From assembly GCF_001029445.1 (NCBI RefSeq), contig NZ_LDOT01000033.1:1-48509 (forward strand): a stretch of 48,509 bases of DNA. Direction: 5' to 3'. A program made the translations under genes and the position numbers. Below are positions 1 through 7,815 of this stretch, piece by piece. How positions within the stretch are numbered: position 1 is the stretch's first letter; each line of letters begins with the position of its first letter. Under the pieces are notes generated by a model. That model ran no database searches. It was given only the letters and a program-made list of their open reading frames with translations, and was not told the DNA's origin. Source of the DNA: Photobacterium aquae (lineage in GTDB: Bacteria > Pseudomonadota > Gammaproteobacteria > Enterobacterales > Vibrionaceae).

Positions 1-22
1 CAAAGGCTCATATGTGTTAGGT
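1..22 (-). other. Start of an integron attC site (truncated by window edge)
   Basis: Reading leftwards, the cassette gene stops at 28-30 and is followed by ACCTAAC (22 to 16), which fits the RYYYAAC box that opens an attC recombination site. The rest of attC, including the closing GTTRRRY box, lies beyond the window. The matching GTTAGGT core lies at 495 to 489, so the two cores bracket one complete cassette body. The identification rests on the two core boxes and their correct orientation relative to the integrase; the attC fold cannot be seen. Confidence 0.6.
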
Positions 23-27
23 TAAAT

Positions 28-474
28 CTACTTCTTATCACCGAACTTAAGTTTCATTTCTTGCAATAAATCCTTTACTGACTTTTCAGGCTTAGAAAGC
101 TCAGTAGAACACAATACACCTATTCGGTTCTTGATAATTAGTGATGCAGCAGGAACACAAATGCCTAAGGTAACATCATATTTGGACGTTATTGCAGTCA
201 TAACCCCGACAATAAGATCTCTAAGATTCCCTTCAATAAGCTCTTGAACCCAAGGTTGGGGATTGCTTTCATCAACTGCGCATAATACCTGCTGCATTTC
301 AAATTGAATTGCTAACCAAAGCTTATTACCTAGCTCAGGGTAAGGAGCTGAATAACGAACACCTTTAGGTGCATACTCATATTGATAACCAATACCAAGC
401 TGCAAAATAGAATAGCCTTCCGGTAGTTCTAATGCCTTAACTACTTTTTGAACTTCAACTTCTGATATGTTCAT
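28..474 (-). CDS. Hypothetical protein in first integron cassette
   Basis: This 148-residue protein is one I do not recognise. It is soluble-looking, with no signal peptide and no clear membrane span, and ends in a lysine-rich tail. A GGAGAG ribosome site lies 5 bases before the ATG. The gene sits between a GTTAGGT core (489-495) and the start of an attC (16-22), transcribed away from the integrase, which is the position and direction of a first array cassette. Its expression is probably driven by the cassette promoter at 553-581. First-position cassettes are normally the most recently inserted and best expressed, but the function is unknown. Confidence 0.75.
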   Translation of the reverse strand: MNISEVEVQKVVKALELPEGYSILQLGIGYQYEYAPKGVRYSAPYPELGNKLWLAIQFEMQQVLCAVDESNPQPWVQELIEGNLRDLIVGVMTAITSKYDVTLGICVPAASLIIKNRIGVLCSTELSKPEKSVKDLLQEMKLKFGDKK

Positions 475-488
475 TTACTCTCCATTTA

Positions 489-552
489 ACCTAACAGTGT
501 ATTAAACAGCATGCTCGCTTTTCCCAGCCTAATACACGCTTAATTGCACACA
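489..552 (-). other. attI integration site of the integron
   Basis: On the minus strand a GTTAGGT core (495 to 489) matches the GTTRRRY consensus, and the cassette begins right after it. The integrase gene is on the other side and points away, the usual integron arrangement. A second imperfect GTTTAAT box lies about 12 bases upstream of the core. The left limit is set by the core; the right limit is approximate. Confidence 0.6.
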
Positions 553-581
553 ATTTTCTTATCAGCATCCTTTTAAGTCAA
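553..581 (-). promoter_or_regulatory. Candidate cassette promoter Pc
   Basis: The minus strand carries TTGACT (581-576), a 17-base spacer, and GAAAAT (558-553). The -35 is 5 of 6 to consensus and the -10 is 4 of 6. It lies beside attI and points into the cassette array, where integron Pc promoters are found. It is recognised by pattern only. Confidence 0.45.
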
Positions 582-640
582 TAGGTTGCATAAAATCATT
601 GTTGCTTAACAGCTGTTTTTCGCTCGCGCAAAGCGAACAT

Positions 641-670
641 TCGGTATTAATGAGACCTCATTAATACCGA
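641..670. repeat. Perfect 14-bp inverted repeat between integrase and cassette promoters
   Basis: Arms at 641-654 (TCGGTATTAATGAG) and 657-670 are exact reverse complements around a 2-base centre. No T-run follows on either strand, so it is not an ordinary terminator. It lies between the divergent integrase and cassette promoters and could be a protein-binding palindrome or a structured element. Confidence 0.6.
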
Positions 671-763
671 GAAATACCATAAATAACTATAAGTATCAAT
701 CATTTAAAAGAAAACAGCGTGATAAATACCTGCATTCTTTGTCTCATTATTAGCAGATCAATG

Positions 764-792
764 TTGGTCATTTTCTATCATTCCATTATAAC
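764..792 (+). promoter_or_regulatory. Candidate integrase promoter
   Basis: TTGGTC (764-769) and TATAAC (787-792) are separated by exactly 17 bases. The -35 is weak (3 of 6) and the -10 is good (5 of 6). The predicted start point near 799 falls inside the LexA box, fitting SOS repression of intI. Confidence 0.4.
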
Positions 793-807
793 TGTGTTTA
801 TATACAG
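792..807 (+). promoter_or_regulatory. LexA (SOS) box controlling intI
   Basis: The sequence CTGTGTTTATATACAG has the CTG-N10-CAG form of the gammaproteobacterial LexA operator with an AT-rich core. It overlaps the end of the candidate -10 element and precedes the ATG at 830. LexA control of integron integrases is established for vibrios and class 1 integrons. This box is the reason for preferring the start at 830 over upstream in-frame codons. Confidence 0.8.
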
Positions 808-829
808 TTACTTAAAACGGAAGATATTG

Positions 830-1792
830 ATGACAGGCTCACCTTTTATGCAACAAGTACGAACGGAATTACGTACACGTCAATACAGTATTCGCACAGA
901 AAAAAACTATATGTACTGGGTTCGCTACTTCATACGTTTTAATGACAAAAGACACCCTGCTGATATGGGAAATAGAGAAATTGAACGTTTTCTAAACCAT
1001 CTCGCTATCAACAGAGATGTCAGCGCCGCTACGCAAAATCAAGCTCTATGCGCTCTTATATTTTTATATCGATTCGTTATTCGCCGTGACATTCAAGGCT
1101 TAAAATATAGTAATACTCGCAAGCCTAAACGCATACCAATAGTTCTTAATAATGAAGAGGTTAGTGCTATTTTCCAGCATCTTGATGGAAAATATTGGTT
1201 AATTGCAGCGCTTCTCTATGGATGTGGTTTACGTATTCAAGAAGCATTAACTCTCAGAATCAAAGATATCGATTTTACTTCAAAGTCAATTTTGATTTTT
1301 AATGGTAAAGGAAGCAAAGATCAATACACTTTACTACCAGAAAAGCTCATTGCGCCTTTGCAATCACAAATTATCCTTGTAAGACAAAACCACCAAAAAG
1401 ACTTAGATGATGGTGCCGGGAAGGCTTCGTTACCTCCCGCCTTGCTAAGAAAGTACAAAGGTGCATTAAAACTCTACGGCTGGCAATTCCTCTTCCCATC
1501 CAGTCATCGCTGCGTCCATCCTTATGATGGCTATATATGCCGCCACCATTTACACGCAACAGCATTTTCAAGAAAACTTAGAGAAGCAGTCATAGCCAGT
1601 GACATACCCAAACGAGTCACGGCCCATACATTCCGCCATTCGTTTGCAACGAAACTGTTGGAAAATGGCACTGACATTCGCACAGTTCAAGAGCTACTTG
1701 GGCACTCAGATTTACGTACAACGGAAATCTACCCCCATGTTATAGGTAACCGCCGGGCGGGAACCAAGAGCCCGGTTGATTTCATCGTTTAG
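830..1792 (+). CDS. intI: Integron integrase IntI (tyrosine recombinase)
   Basis: IntI recombines attI and attC sites to capture and shuffle gene cassettes. The protein from the ATG at 830 is 320 residues, the length of V. cholerae IntIA. All tyrosine recombinase residues are present: R135 (GCGLR), K163 region, H266-T-F-R269, H292 (LLGH) and Y301. Between about residues 205 and 250 it has the integron-specific extra segment, with a GWQ..LFPS core and a CRHHLH motif, that separates IntI from XerC/D. A GGAAG ribosome site lies 6 bases before the ATG. The reading frame is open back to 719, but that would place the LexA box inside the gene, so the shorter form is preferred. The gene appears intact and SOS-inducible, suggesting a functional array to the left. 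Confidence 0.93.
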   Translation: MTGSPFMQQVRTELRTRQYSIRTEKNYMYWVRYFIRFNDKRHPADMGNREIERFLNHLAINRDVSAATQNQALCALIFLYRFVIRRDIQGLKYSNTRKPKRIPIVLNNEEVSAIFQHLDGKYWLIAALLYGCGLRIQEALTLRIKDIDFTSKSILIFNGKGSKDQYTLLPEKLIAPLQSQIILVRQNHQKDLDDGAGKASLPPALLRKYKGALKLYGWQFLFPSSHRCVHPYDGYICRHHLHATAFSRKLREAVIASDIPKRVTAHTFRHSFATKLLENGTDIRTVQELLGHSDLRTTEIYPHVIGNRRAGTKSPVDFIV

Positions 1793-1915
1793 TGGCAAAG
1801 CTCTCACTCTTCGTTTTCTGAGTGGCTAATTTCATGAGCAAAATCTCACTTTTAGTTTGCTCCCTCACAGTTTTTGTAACCAAATATTACAAAGTCTTGA
1901 TGTGCGCCACAGTTT

Positions 1916-1957
1916 GCCTGTCGGGCTCTTAACCTCTTGTCGAGACAGGCGTATTTT
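1916..1957 (+). terminator. Possible weak terminator after intI
   Basis: GCCTGTC (1916-1922) pairs with GACAGGC (1944-1950) across a 21-base loop, followed by GTATTTT. The loop is large and the T-run is broken, so this is tentative. Confidence 0.3.
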
Positions 1958-2192
1958 GTTTACCACACATAAATTTTGTCCCTGAATATGGCGACGGTGT
2001 TGTTATCCACTAACAGGTAGTTGATACACGGTTTTTCCCGCACCGATTTTGGTTCCACCAGCTGTAGATACCCGCTCTCTAACCACTCCTTTCGCGCCAC
2101 GGCGAAATCAGTTCTTACCGAGTTGTTGCTACCCCTGGCGTTTCATTGCCACCAAAAGGGGCTGGCGACTCTTTGCCATCAATTTGACATTC

Positions 2193-2272
2193 CGATCTGG
2201 CAAGGCGCCAGTAGGCCGGTCTCGGTTTCACTCCAGCCCTGCTCGGCTTTCTGCTTGCGCCTTGCCAGATCG
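2193..2272 (+). repeat. 16-bp inverted repeat in the yidE leader
   Basis: The arm CGATCTGGCAAGGCGC (2193-2208) is the exact reverse complement of 2257-2272, with a 48-base spacer. The second arm ends 10 bases before the AGGAG ribosome site (2283-2287) of yidE. A stem this long in a leader could affect translation or transcription, but no effector is recognisable. Confidence 0.7.
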
Positions 2273-2293
2273 ATATTCAATTAGGAGAAAAAC

Positions 2294-3952
2294 ATGAGCG
2301 ACATTGCACTCTCTATCAGCATCCTTGCGCTGGTGGCGGTGCTGGGCTTGTGGATCGGCAACTGGCGCATCTATGGCGTTGGGCTAGGGATTGGCGGGGT
2401 ACTCTTTGGCGGTATCTTGGTTGGTCACTTCACCAACGACTGGGGCATCGTGCTCGATTCGCACACCTTGCACTTCATCCAGGAGTTCGGGCTGATTCTA
2501 TTTGTCTACACCATAGGTATACAGGTCGGTCCGGGCTTCTTTGCCTCGCTGCGAAGCTCTGGCCTGAAACTAAACGGATTTGCCGCCCTCATCGTTCTGC
2601 TGGGGTGTCTGGTTACCATTGCGCTTCACTATCTGTTTGAAGTCCCGCTGCCGGTTATTCTCGGGATTTTCTCCGGCGCGGTCACCAATACCCCCTCTCT
2701 GGGTGCTGGCCAGCAAATCCTTGCTGAATTGGGTGCCCAAGAAAGCATGCAGGACCTCACCGGTATGGGCTATGCCATTGCATATCCATTCGGGATCTGC
2801 GGGATCTTGCTGACCATGTGGATCCTCCGCTTGATCTTCCGGGTCAATGTCAGTGACGAGGCCACAAACTTCGACCAGCAAAATGGCCATAAGAAACTGA
2901 GCCTGCATACCCTCAACGTGGCTATCAAGAACCAGAACCTCAATGGGTTGATGCTCAAGGAAGTCCCGGCCATTACCGAAGGGGATATTGTCTGCTCGCG
3001 CCTGAAACGCGGCGACAAACTGTTTGTGCCAAAGCCGGATTCCAAAGTTGAGGTTGGCGATCTGCTCCACCTGGTAGGCAACCGCAATGCCTTGGAAAAA
3101 GCCAGGCTGGTTATTGGTGATGAAGTGGATGCCTCACTCTCTACCCGAGGCACTGAGCTGCGGGTGCAACGCTTGGTGGTGACCAACGAAATTGTACTGG
3201 GCAAGAAAATCCGCGATTTGGGGCTGAAGGAAAAATACGATGTAGTGATCTCACGGCTTAACCGAGCCGGTGTCGAGCTTGTACCAACCAGCCAGACAAC
3301 CCTGCAATTTGGTGACATTCTCAACTTGGTCGGCCGTCAGGAATCCATCGAATCCGTTAGCGGTATTGTCGGCAACGCGCACCAAAAACTCCAGCAGGTG
3401 CAAATGCTGCCGGTCTTCCTCGGTATTGGCCTTGGGGTATTGTTGGGCTCTATTCCTATTTACCTGCCTGGCTTTCCTGCTGCGGTTAAACTCGGCTTGG
3501 CCGGCGGCCCACTCATTGTCGCCTTGATTCTGGCGAGAATCGGCAGCATCGGTAAACTTTACTGGTTCATGCCACCAAGCGCCAACCTTGCCTTGCGCGA
3601 AATCGGGATTGTATTGTTCCTTGCAGTAGTCGGCCTGAAATCTGGTGGCGGCTTTATCGATACCCTCGTCAACGGCGAAGGGATGAGCTGGATGGGTTAC
3701 GGGGTACTCATTACCTTTATTCCACTTATCATCACTGGGGTTGTCGCCAGAATGTTCGGTGGCCTCAACTACCTAACAATCTGCGGCATGCTGGCCGGTT
3801 CGATGACCGATCCACCCGCGCTAGCCTTTGCCAATAGCCTACATCCAACCAATGGTGCGGCGGCGCTGTCTTATGCGACGGTCTACCCGCTGGTGATGTG
3901 TTTGAGGATATTGTCACCCCAGCTGCTGGCGCTGCTGCTATGGGCGCTATGA
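2294..3952 (+). CDS. yidE: YidE, AspT/YbjL-type membrane transporter
   Basis: This 552-residue inner-membrane protein closely matches E. coli YidE in length and sequence. Its N-terminus begins MSDIAL, followed by five or so membrane spans. A signature block contains GIFSGAVTNTPSLGAGQQ near residue 127. Two cytoplasmic RCK_C (TrkA-C) domains lie at about 195-280 and 285-365. The C-terminal spans contain MTDPPALAFA. The family (AspT/YidE/YbjL duplication) includes aspartate:alanine exchangers; the substrate of YidE itself is not established. The start is fixed by an AGGAG site 6 bases upstream. It is a single-gene unit ending in the strong hairpin at 4079. Confidence 0.93.
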   Translation: MSDIALSISILALVAVLGLWIGNWRIYGVGLGIGGVLFGGILVGHFTNDWGIVLDSHTLHFIQEFGLILFVYTIGIQVGPGFFASLRSSGLKLNGFAALIVLLGCLVTIALHYLFEVPLPVILGIFSGAVTNTPSLGAGQQILAELGAQESMQDLTGMGYAIAYPFGICGILLTMWILRLIFRVNVSDEATNFDQQNGHKKLSLHTLNVAIKNQNLNGLMLKEVPAITEGDIVCSRLKRGDKLFVPKPDSKVEVGDLLHLVGNRNALEKARLVIGDEVDASLSTRGTELRVQRLVVTNEIVLGKKIRDLGLKEKYDVVISRLNRAGVELVPTSQTTLQFGDILNLVGRQESIESVSGIVGNAHQKLQQVQMLPVFLGIGLGVLLGSIPIYLPGFPAAVKLGLAGGPLIVALILARIGSIGKLYWFMPPSANLALREIGIVLFLAVVGLKSGGGFIDTLVNGEGMSWMGYGVLITFIPLIITGVVARMFGGLNYLTICGMLAGSMTDPPALAFANSLHPTNGAAALSYATVYPLVMCLRILSPQLLALLLWAL

Positions 3953-4078
3953 AGCCCCAGCGTTTCCCTGTTATCGCTCGCTTTATCAGTAACAGTGATA
4001 TAAGCAAGAGCAACATGAGCACAATAGCTACGCAGGTAATAGCGGCATAAACAGCTGATACAAGCTATCAATACAAAC

Positions 4079-4108
4079 AAGCCAGACATGATGTCTGGCT
4101 TGTTTTTT
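4079..4108. terminator. Bidirectional terminator between yidE and rlmC
   Basis: AAGCCAGACAT (4079-4089) and ATGTCTGGCTT (4091-4101) form an 11-bp stem followed by GTTTTTT on the plus strand. On the minus strand the stem is followed by GTTTG, so it may also end the converging rlmC transcript. Confidence 0.85.
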
Positions 4109-4146
4109 AAGGTACTTATTTATTAAAGTATCAGGCTACGAATGGA

Positions 4147-5286
4147 TTATGCGTTTCGCTCCAGCAACACCATCACTTCGGCATGCTCGGTATGCGGGAA
4201 CATATCAAACCACTGCAAGCGCTTAGGCTGATATTCAGGCATCGCGTCGATATCTGATTTAAGCGTCTGCGGGTTGCAGCTTGAGTACAACACATAGCGC
4301 GGCGCCAATTCCACCAGCTGCTCGGCCAACACCTTGCCCAGTCCGCGTCGCGGCGGATTAACCAGCACAAGCTCAGGAACGCTATCATGCATCAAGGCAA
4401 ACTTGGCAGAATCCAATGCATCGAAGTCCAGATTGGTAATACCCATTTCGTCCGCCGAACGCTTGGCGCTGGCAATGGCTTCAGGCTCGATTTCAATCCC
4501 CGTCACCGCATCCGTTACCGATGCACAATGCAGGGCAAAACCACCTACCCCGCAGAACAAGTCCCACATTTTTTCAGGGGCAAGCTCTTTAACCCAATCG
4601 CGAGCTGTCGCATAAAGCTGCTCGGCCACCTTGGGATTCGTTTGGAAAAAGCTCTTAGGGCGAACAACCAAAGGCACATCGTTGAAGCGCTCAACCAAAT
4701 GCTGGTTATCGGTCAGGAATATCTCCTCGTCACCTTCCAGACGTGCCATATGCACCGGTTGCAGGTTTACCGACACCACAGTCACTGCCGGGAATGCATG
4801 TTGCAGGCGAGCAAGGTTTTGCTCAATACGTCCCATTGCATCGCGGCTACGCAATACAAAACGCAACATGAACTCACCGCTGTTCTGGCTGCGGGTTAGC
4901 AATACGAACTTCAGCTCGCCTTTTTTCTTGGCTTTATTGTAGGGCGGGATGCCGGACACGCGGATCCAATCTTGGAGGTACGCAAGCAACGCCTGCATAT
5001 CATCGGGATATAATGGGCAATGTGTCAGGCTGACAAGCGTATTGCTGTCGTTGGTTTGCACATCAGCACCCAGCACGGGCGCATGGGCAGCACCAAGCAC
5101 GACCATCTTGGCCTTATTGCGGCAGCCGGTTTCATCGCTCAGCACTGGCTCCAGCCACTGCTCTGGCATACGCTGGGCAAACAATGATTTGAGCGCCTGA
5201 TCTTTTTGCGCGATCTGTTGGGCGTATGGCATACCCATATTCAGGCATGATCGACACTGCTGCTGGTTAAAGAAGTCACATTGCAT
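4147..5286 (-). CDS. rlmC: 23S rRNA (uracil747-C5)-methyltransferase RlmC
   Basis: RlmC (RumB) uses S-adenosylmethionine to methylate U747 of 23S rRNA. The 379-residue protein is close to the 375 residues of E. coli RlmC. N-terminal cysteines C3, C11 and C14 and a fourth in LTHCPLY near residue 89 are the iron-sulfur cluster ligands of the family. The AdoMet site is DLFCGVGGFALH, followed by VNPPRRGLG and the catalytic cysteine loop YSSCNPQTL. It lacks the TRAM domain typical of RlmD, as expected for RlmC. It is a monocistronic minus-strand gene converging on yidE. Confidence 0.93.
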   Translation of the reverse strand: MQCDFFNQQQCRSCLNMGMPYAQQIAQKDQALKSLFAQRMPEQWLEPVLSDETGCRNKAKMVVLGAAHAPVLGADVQTNDSNTLVSLTHCPLYPDDMQALLAYLQDWIRVSGIPPYNKAKKKGELKFVLLTRSQNSGEFMLRFVLRSRDAMGRIEQNLARLQHAFPAVTVVSVNLQPVHMARLEGDEEIFLTDNQHLVERFNDVPLVVRPKSFFQTNPKVAEQLYATARDWVKELAPEKMWDLFCGVGGFALHCASVTDAVTGIEIEPEAIASAKRSADEMGITNLDFDALDSAKFALMHDSVPELVLVNPPRRGLGKVLAEQLVELAPRYVLYSSCNPQTLKSDIDAMPEYQPKRLQWFDMFPHTEHAEVMVLLERNA

Positions 5287-5523
5287 CGTGCTGTACCGGA
5301 TGAAAAAAGCGCTAGTCTATGCTTATTGATGAAAATCACCATATAAATAACTCATCATGACGATAAGCAATGTTAATTCCTGTGATTTCCCTATTTTTCT
5401 GCTGAAAAACTGGTCATATTTAAGTCGCTTATCATTTCTCTGTCAGCTAAATCCTTGCTGCTTCAAAGAAATTATTTCAGCGCTTTGCTAGCCTTGCGCC
5501 ATTCTTCCCCATACGGCCTACTC

Positions 5524-6501
5524 ATGAAGTTTTCCCAGCTTAATGCCTTCAAAGCAATTATCGAATGCCAAACCGTGACTGCCGCTGCCGAGCGCCTTCA
5601 CCTAAGTCAACCTGCCGTCAGCCGCCTGCTGTCCAGCCTTGAACAACGGCTCGGTTTCAAGCTCTTTATACGCAAAGGCAACCGCCTTGTACTGAGCGAC
5701 GAGGGCCAAGCTTTCTCTCTAGAGGTTGCCAAAGTGTTTGACGCCGTATCCGGCTTGGACGAAGCAGCGATATCCATCCGCTCCAACCATTTTGGCAGCC
5801 TCAATATCGCAGCAATGCCGTTGCTTTCTAATGCCTACCTGCCTCGGGTACTGGCCCGATTCCTCAGCAATGCGCCCAAACTCAAAATCGGCTTTAAAAC
5901 CTACCGTTCGGGCGATGTGGTTCGCCATGTACAAAGTCAGACAACCGATATCGGCTTTGCCTTCATTGATAACACCAGCATCGCAGGGGTTAAAGCGCAG
6001 CGGGTTGAGTGCGAATGTGTCTGCCTTATTCCAGCGTCATCTCCCTTGGCCAAGCATCAGGTGATCGATATCTATGATATTGCCGACCAAGTGCTGATCC
6101 GCCATGAGAAAGATGCCACCCAACGGCGCATCGATGCCCTGCTCCGACGCTACAACCTCTCGACCATCGAGCAAATTGAAGTCTCGCTAGCCAGTACAGC
6201 GGCGGCTCTGGTTCGCGAAGGGCTAGGAATCGCCATCACCGACCCTTTCACCGGCGTGATAGACAGCGAACATGCCCACGTTGTCATGCGCCCCTTGGTC
6301 TTCAGCCTGCCATTTGAATTCGATATCCTTTACCCGGCCCTCAAACCGATCCACCGTCATGCCGAGAGTTTTATCGAGCACTTCATGCTGTTGGCCGACG
6401 CGCTGGATATCCAGCTGAAAATTGGGCCAATGCGGGATCTCGATCAGCCGCCAGTTGCGCTACCTCACAATTCGCCACAGCTTGCCGCATCATGCAAATA
6501 A
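5524..6501 (+). CDS. LysR-family transcriptional regulator
   Basis: The protein has an N-terminal winged helix-turn-helix (about residues 3-62, with TAAAERLHLSQPAVSRLL) and a C-terminal LysR substrate-binding domain. From the ATG at 5524 it is 325 residues. The frame is open to 5455, but the usual LysR start sequence MKFSQLNAFKAI begins at 5524; the ribosome site is weak in either case. The gene lies just before, and in the same direction as, an opine dehydrogenase and a transporter, with 154 bases between. In Agrobacterium the related NocR and OccR regulators respond to opines, so an opine or amino-acid derivative is a plausible inducer here; this is inference from context. Confidence 0.88.
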   Translation: MKFSQLNAFKAIIECQTVTAAAERLHLSQPAVSRLLSSLEQRLGFKLFIRKGNRLVLSDEGQAFSLEVAKVFDAVSGLDEAAISIRSNHFGSLNIAAMPLLSNAYLPRVLARFLSNAPKLKIGFKTYRSGDVVRHVQSQTTDIGFAFIDNTSIAGVKAQRVECECVCLIPASSPLAKHQVIDIYDIADQVLIRHEKDATQRRIDALLRRYNLSTIEQIEVSLASTAAALVREGLGIAITDPFTGVIDSEHAHVVMRPLVFSLPFEFDILYPALKPIHRHAESFIEHFMLLADALDIQLKIGPMRDLDQPPVALPHNSPQLAASCK

Positions 6502-6655
6502 ATAAGTTATCATTTAAATTTCAAAAGGTTAAAAACAAAGAAGCACGTCAGTATAACTTTTTTGCATGGCTGATTGTGCCTTCGGCATTGGCGAGAAATA
6601 CCGAGTTTTCCTTACTGTGTATCCAACAAAACGCACAACACATTAAGGAATAATT

Positions 6656-7765
6656 ATGACAACGCGTGTCGCTGTAATCGGCTCAGGCAATGCCGGGCTA
6701 ACCGCCGCCTACCACTTCACTCTTCAGGGTGCGGATGTCTGCCTGTATGGCGCAGCAGGTTTCGACCAGCCCCTGACAGATATCGAACAACGCGGTGGTA
6801 TCGAGGCACTAGCGAGCTTCAATGATGTGTCACTAAGCTACGCCGGGTTCCAAGCCATTGATAAAATCAGCCGTGATCTGGCCGAAACACTGGCCTATGC
6901 CGATCTGATCGTTATGCCGGTTCCTTCGTTTGCCCAAGAGCCACTGTTCACCAATATGCTGCCACATCTACGCAACGGCCAAATCCTGATGCTGATGCCG
7001 GGCAACTACGGCTCGCTGGTTCTCAACCGGATCAAACACGAACAAGGCTATGACGATCTCGATATCACCTTTGTCGATGCAATCTCGATCCCTTGGGCGA
7101 CCCGCATTGTCGGCCCTGCCGAATTGGCGATTCTCGGTATGAAAGAGTTCCTGCCCGTTGCCGCTCTACCCGCTCACCGCACTGCCGAGGCAATTAAAGC
7201 CCTACAACCTGTCATGCCGTTGCCGCTTACCCCACTGGGCAACGTCATTGAAGCCGGGCTGGAGAACATCAACTTCGGTGGCCACCCGCTGCTAACCACG
7301 CTGAACATGGGCCTGCTGGAAAACTTCGACGGCCAGTTCAACTACTACAAAGACTGCTGCTCAGTCTCTACCGCCAAGGCGGCCGCAGTCATGGAAAACG
7401 AACGCCTAGCTATCGGTGCAGCGCTGGGACTGTCACTGAAGCCCGAGCTAGAGGCGATGAACGCGCTTTACGCGATGGACTGCAAAGACGTATACGAAGT
7501 CAACCGTACCTCCGAGACCCACGGCAAGCTTAACAGTGCCCCGAACTCGGCCAGCAACCGCTACATCACCGAAGATGCCGCCTACCTACTGGTACCATGT
7601 TACGAGTTTGCCCAGCTTAGCGGCATTGACACCCCGATGCTGACAGCCTGCCTGCACATCGACAATGCCTACAACGACACCGATTACTTCGTTACCGGAC
7701 GTACCTTGGAAAAAATGGGGCTAGACAACCTGACAGCAAAAGAAATCATGGAATTTGTTGCCTGA
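6656..7765 (+). CDS. Opine (octopine/nopaline-type) dehydrogenase family protein
   Basis: The 369-residue protein starts with a Rossmann NAD(P)-binding loop, G9-S-G-N-A-G14. Its second half matches the NAD/NADP octopine/nopaline dehydrogenase fold, including a GGHPLLTTLNMG segment holding the conserved histidine. The family reductively couples an amino acid to a 2-oxo acid, or runs the reverse reaction, in the cytoplasm. An AAGGAAT ribosome site precedes the ATG. The next gene, a YfcC-type transporter, starts 50 bases later, so the two are probably co-transcribed. Whether this enzyme makes or degrades an opine, and which one, cannot be read from sequence. Confidence 0.82.
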   Translation: MTTRVAVIGSGNAGLTAAYHFTLQGADVCLYGAAGFDQPLTDIEQRGGIEALASFNDVSLSYAGFQAIDKISRDLAETLAYADLIVMPVPSFAQEPLFTNMLPHLRNGQILMLMPGNYGSLVLNRIKHEQGYDDLDITFVDAISIPWATRIVGPAELAILGMKEFLPVAALPAHRTAEAIKALQPVMPLPLTPLGNVIEAGLENINFGGHPLLTTLNMGLLENFDGQFNYYKDCCSVSTAKAAAVMENERLAIGAALGLSLKPELEAMNALYAMDCKDVYEVNRTSETHGKLNSAPNSASNRYITEDAAYLLVPCYEFAQLSGIDTPMLTACLHIDNAYNDTDYFVTGRTLEKMGLDNLTAKEIMEFVA

Positions 7766-7815
7766 TATCGGCAACCGAAACAATGGGGCCATGCGCCCCA
7801 TTTAAGGAATACATA

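Larger units (their letters stand above)
1793..2293. other. Intergenic region, intI to yidE
   Basis: About 500 bases without a convincing gene. Two overlapping short reading frames (2021-2297) have no ribosome site and no recognisable protein. The region holds a weak hairpin after intI (1916-1950) and a strong 16-bp inverted repeat just before yidE (2193-2272). A yidE promoter is expected here, but I cannot point to one with confidence. Confidence 0.6.

Noticed and set aside
719..829. Longer integrase start at 719
   Set aside because: It would put the LexA box and the promoter candidate inside the gene, adds 37 hydrophobic residues foreign to IntI, and the ATG at 830 gives the family length of 320.
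2021..2297. Two overlapping short plus-strand reading frames before yidE
   Set aside because: They have no ribosome site, no recognisable protein, and they run through the inverted repeat of the yidE leader.
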